The translations under genes and the position numbers were made by a program. A stretch of DNA of 64,000 nucleotides from Fistularia commersonii (lineage: Eukaryota; Chordata; Actinopteri; Syngnathiformes; Fistulariidae), in assembly GCA_037954325.1 (NCBI GenBank), contig JBBMNZ010000003.1, positions 26,062,892-26,126,891 on the forward strand. Reading direction: 5' to 3'. Of this stretch, positions 61,562-64,000 are shown piece after piece. The notes below the pieces were generated by a model. It made no database searches, was not told the DNA's origin, and saw nothing but the letters and a program-made list of their open reading frames with translations. How positions within the stretch are numbered: the stretch's first letter is position 1; each line of letters starts with the position of its first letter.

Positions 61562-64000
61562 AAATGCATGGCGGCTTCTGATTTTCATCTGTTGATCATC
61601 CATGTGATGTATTACCCATGTCTAGGGGAAAAAAAAAAAAATGGAAATGTTTTGCAGGAGGTGACAACCTGAATTATACCCTGGATATCTTTGTTTAACC
61701 AGAATGGGGCTTTTCTACATCACAGTTCCAGCATGTCTCAACCTGCCTGGGCCTCCCAGTGTTTCTTTAAAAGACAAAAGAAGCACTTTATTTTGTCATA
61801 TTCAGTCGTATGTACAGCACAACATCATCGGCAAACTGTCACACTCTTTTTGGAAGTGGACCGGCTGCTTTCCGTGATACAGTTCCGGCGTGACTCAACT
61901 CGGCTGGGCTCTCTGGCCATACGGGTACTTCTGGTACTTCTTTAGAAGAAGACGGAGAAAGCCCAGTCATACCTACAGCACAACATCATCAGCAAAATAT
62001 TTCATCTGTATTTAACTCAGGGAGCATCCAGACGCTCAGCTTCTTCCTCAACGGCACCTCAACAGGTCGGGAGAAGCTCTGGAATCCAATCGGGAACGTC
62101 CAACCCTTTTAAGCGCCCGAGCCATGACACCTCTTCCTTCGTACCCGCTCCAGGAAACACCATCACTGCAATTTGGCGCCGTCGTGGAGGTTCAATGAAG
62201 AATAGAAGACCACTGGCCCTACGTGGACATGTACCACCTTGCTCATAGCAAAGAGTTGGCTGCCCTTCTGCCCTTCTGCCCTTCTGCCCCTCTCAAGGCT
62301 CTTGTTCCCAAAGATGTTTGTAGCCTCTCCAAAGTGTCTTCGAGGACAAGAAGGAATCTCAATGCTCCAGAAGAAACAGGCAGCTCTTTCGACAGATGCA
62401 CCTCTGGCTGGTGATGGGAAGAGCCCGACCTCCATCAACAGCAGGATTGCTTCCCCCTCGGAGATGTTTATCAATGAGTGAACTCCCGAGTCCCGAGCTT
62501 GAATGACACTTCAGTTTACAAGCATGGCTGTTGCGGGCGTTTATACTTCTGCAGATTTCTGTCCGCACCCTGCTGCATTTACATCCCTGGGAGGGCTTTT
62601 ATTCTGAGGCGCCGAGGTTCTCCGTGAACAACAAAGAATGGCGGGTGAAGCAGAGCGGCCCGTTTGACAGCTGAAGCTAACAAACAATTCACCGGCACGA
62701 CTGAAGACAACCCTGCCGGAGGACCACGAGGAATATCTGACTTCAGATCGCGGGCGAGTCGGAGGGAAATGATGTTAGGAGGTGGCTCGGACACGGCTGT
62801 GGAATCCGACTCCGGCTCCGGGTTGCATTTCCGCACGTCAAGCCGAGTTCCGGGCCGTGGCGAACGGCCAGAGCGCCCGGCGCGGCGGAGGTAGCAAATC
62901 AGCCTTCACGCAAGGACGATCCAAGAACTCCGGAATTATACGATGCCGACACCGGCGCGAGAGTAACACTTGTCAAGAACCAGAGGCTAATACACCGCAC
63001 ACGCTTCGGGCCGATCAGGCTCACAACTGGCGGAGCTAAATCCCTCTGTGCAGCAGATGGATCGGGATGAGGAAGCGAAGTCCATCTCTAATCCTCTCAC
63101 ACCTGGACATCAACCGGATGCAGGTCTGGAGACACTTTTCAGGAGTAGCCATTGCTTAGCCGCAAGCTGTGCACGACGGTATCTCTACACAAAGTACTCT
63201 GTCCTAGCAAGGTACACCTCGCTTGGCGTTCGCTTTGAGATACAGCAGAGGTCGTCGGTCGGCGCCCGTCCTCCCAAACCACAGCGGGAGATAAAAAACG
63301 ACAGGCATCTAAGTTTCAATTTAGCCGGACGTGAGCGATGAATCCACGCGCCGCCGCCGCTAATGAGCGCGCGCTGTTGAAGCAGGATTTACCACGCTCG
63401 CTTTCCGAAAATGAAATTAAGGGCCTTTATTTGCGCGGCGGGCAGGAAGGCCAGATCCAATCACAGGCTCCCGTCTCTCAGGGCTCCACCAAGACACCTT
63501 TTAATGCCGGTCATAAAGTCGGGGGCACTTAAACCCGTCCTGCGGTTACCGGATTACCGGGGGCTAGTAAACGCGTCATCGGTCAAAACAAACTTCTGGT
63601 GTTTTATTCCCTTTCAGTTTGAGAAGCCGCCGAGATGAATCAGCTCCCGGCGCCAACACAATGCCCGACTTAAAATCCCCGGCTTTGTGCGAATGCCCGC
63701 CGAGCGGCTCCGGTCTGGGTCTGGAGGCGGCGCCCCCCTTCTCGGCGGGGGGGGGGGGGAAGCTCTGCGGTCAATATCCAGTTAATTCCAGGCCACGTGG
63801 ATCCTTCAGCAGGGCGTGAAGCAACACGGGCCGGCCGGAGGGGGGGGACAACCGTCGATACCGGGGAGGAACATCTCCAGAGAGACGATCAGGACACCGG
63901 CGATCGATCGCTGGGATTTATTGCATTTCATTATCATCAATTATTCCCGAGCGACACGGCTGACGATCTGAAGAGCAAACGGTCGCACCTCCTTCCGTGG
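61562..64000. other. Unique sequence, GC-rich towards the end
   Basis: No gene recognised. TACAGCACAACATCATCGGC recurs in slightly altered form (about 61812 and 61975), showing a small internal duplication. A short 10-bp repeat lies at 62259-62295. From about 62600 to 64000 the DNA is CpG-rich with TTAATTA-type motifs and no microsatellites, possibly conserved non-coding DNA. Confidence 0.4.
62259..62295. repeat. (CTGCCCTT)-type short tandem repeat
   Basis: About four units of CTGCCCTT/CTGCCCCT spaced 9-10 bp. Confidence 0.85.

Noticed and set aside
1..64000. CRISPR array, bacterial operon, prophage or retroviral genes
   Set aside because: The tandem repeats lack CRISPR repeat/spacer structure, no bacterial-type gene order is present, and no gag, protease, integrase or envelope motifs were seen.

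Overview
The window looks like intergenic or deep intronic DNA from a teleost fish. The evidence is dense (CA)n/(GT)n microsatellites, GATA, TTATC and CTAT arrays, tRNA-derived SINEs of a type common in teleosts, RTE-clade LINE fragments, and short DNA transposons whose ends read 'ACTATAAGGCGCAC' or 'ACTATAAGCCGC'. No bacterial-type genes, rRNA, intact tRNA, CRISPR array or virus-like gene was seen. I could not assign any multi-exon host gene. Almost all open frames are chance frames in repeats or GC-rich DNA, and the recognisable protein remnants all come from transposons. The species cannot be named from the sequence alone.

Layout. 1-9 kb: three short pogo/Tc1-type transposon remnants (1489-2297, 2298-2400, 2831-3894), two LINE tails next to (TTATC)n/(ATAAG)n arrays, and a dispersed family called U1 here. 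9-19 kb: SINE copies, a permuted RTE LINE cluster on the minus strand, two opposed SINEs with a swollen 20-bp repeat, a 550-bp minisatellite and another RTE fragment. 19.7-21.8 kb: a SINE split by a 1.8-kb minisatellite. 23.1-30.7 kb: a long inverted repeat (family D) flanking an expanded (TTATC)n array, an RTE doublet and a GATA array. 31.6-32.4 kb: a second SINE-minisatellite. 33-38 kb: mostly unique, GC-rich DNA. 38.5-39.5 kb: a complete 572-bp MITE with perfect ends and a LINE 3' end. 40.5-41.1 kb: a cluster of five GT/CA arrays. 44-46.3 kb: family R2 and an RTE doublet. 48.8-49.4 kb: a compound tandem array. 50.2-51.3 kb: a pogo-like element carrying a broken transposase N-terminus. 52.4-57.9 kb: SINE clusters, CTAT arrays, a third SINE-minisatellite and R2. 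59.4-60.35 kb: an RTE triplet. The rest is GC-rich unique sequence.

How the parts relate. No pathway or operon can be seen; the shared logic is repeat evolution. (1) Non-autonomous pogo-like elements keep either the DNA-binding N-terminus or the acidic C-terminal tail of a transposase, never the catalytic core. (2) RTE LINE 3' ends recur as head-to-tail doublets or triplets with the same internal-deletion junction at three distant loci, and a second permuted junction recurs three times. (3) At least five SINE copies, from two families, have had an internal segment amplified into a minisatellite while SINE sequence remains at the edges. These recurrent structures are the best candidates for something undescribed.
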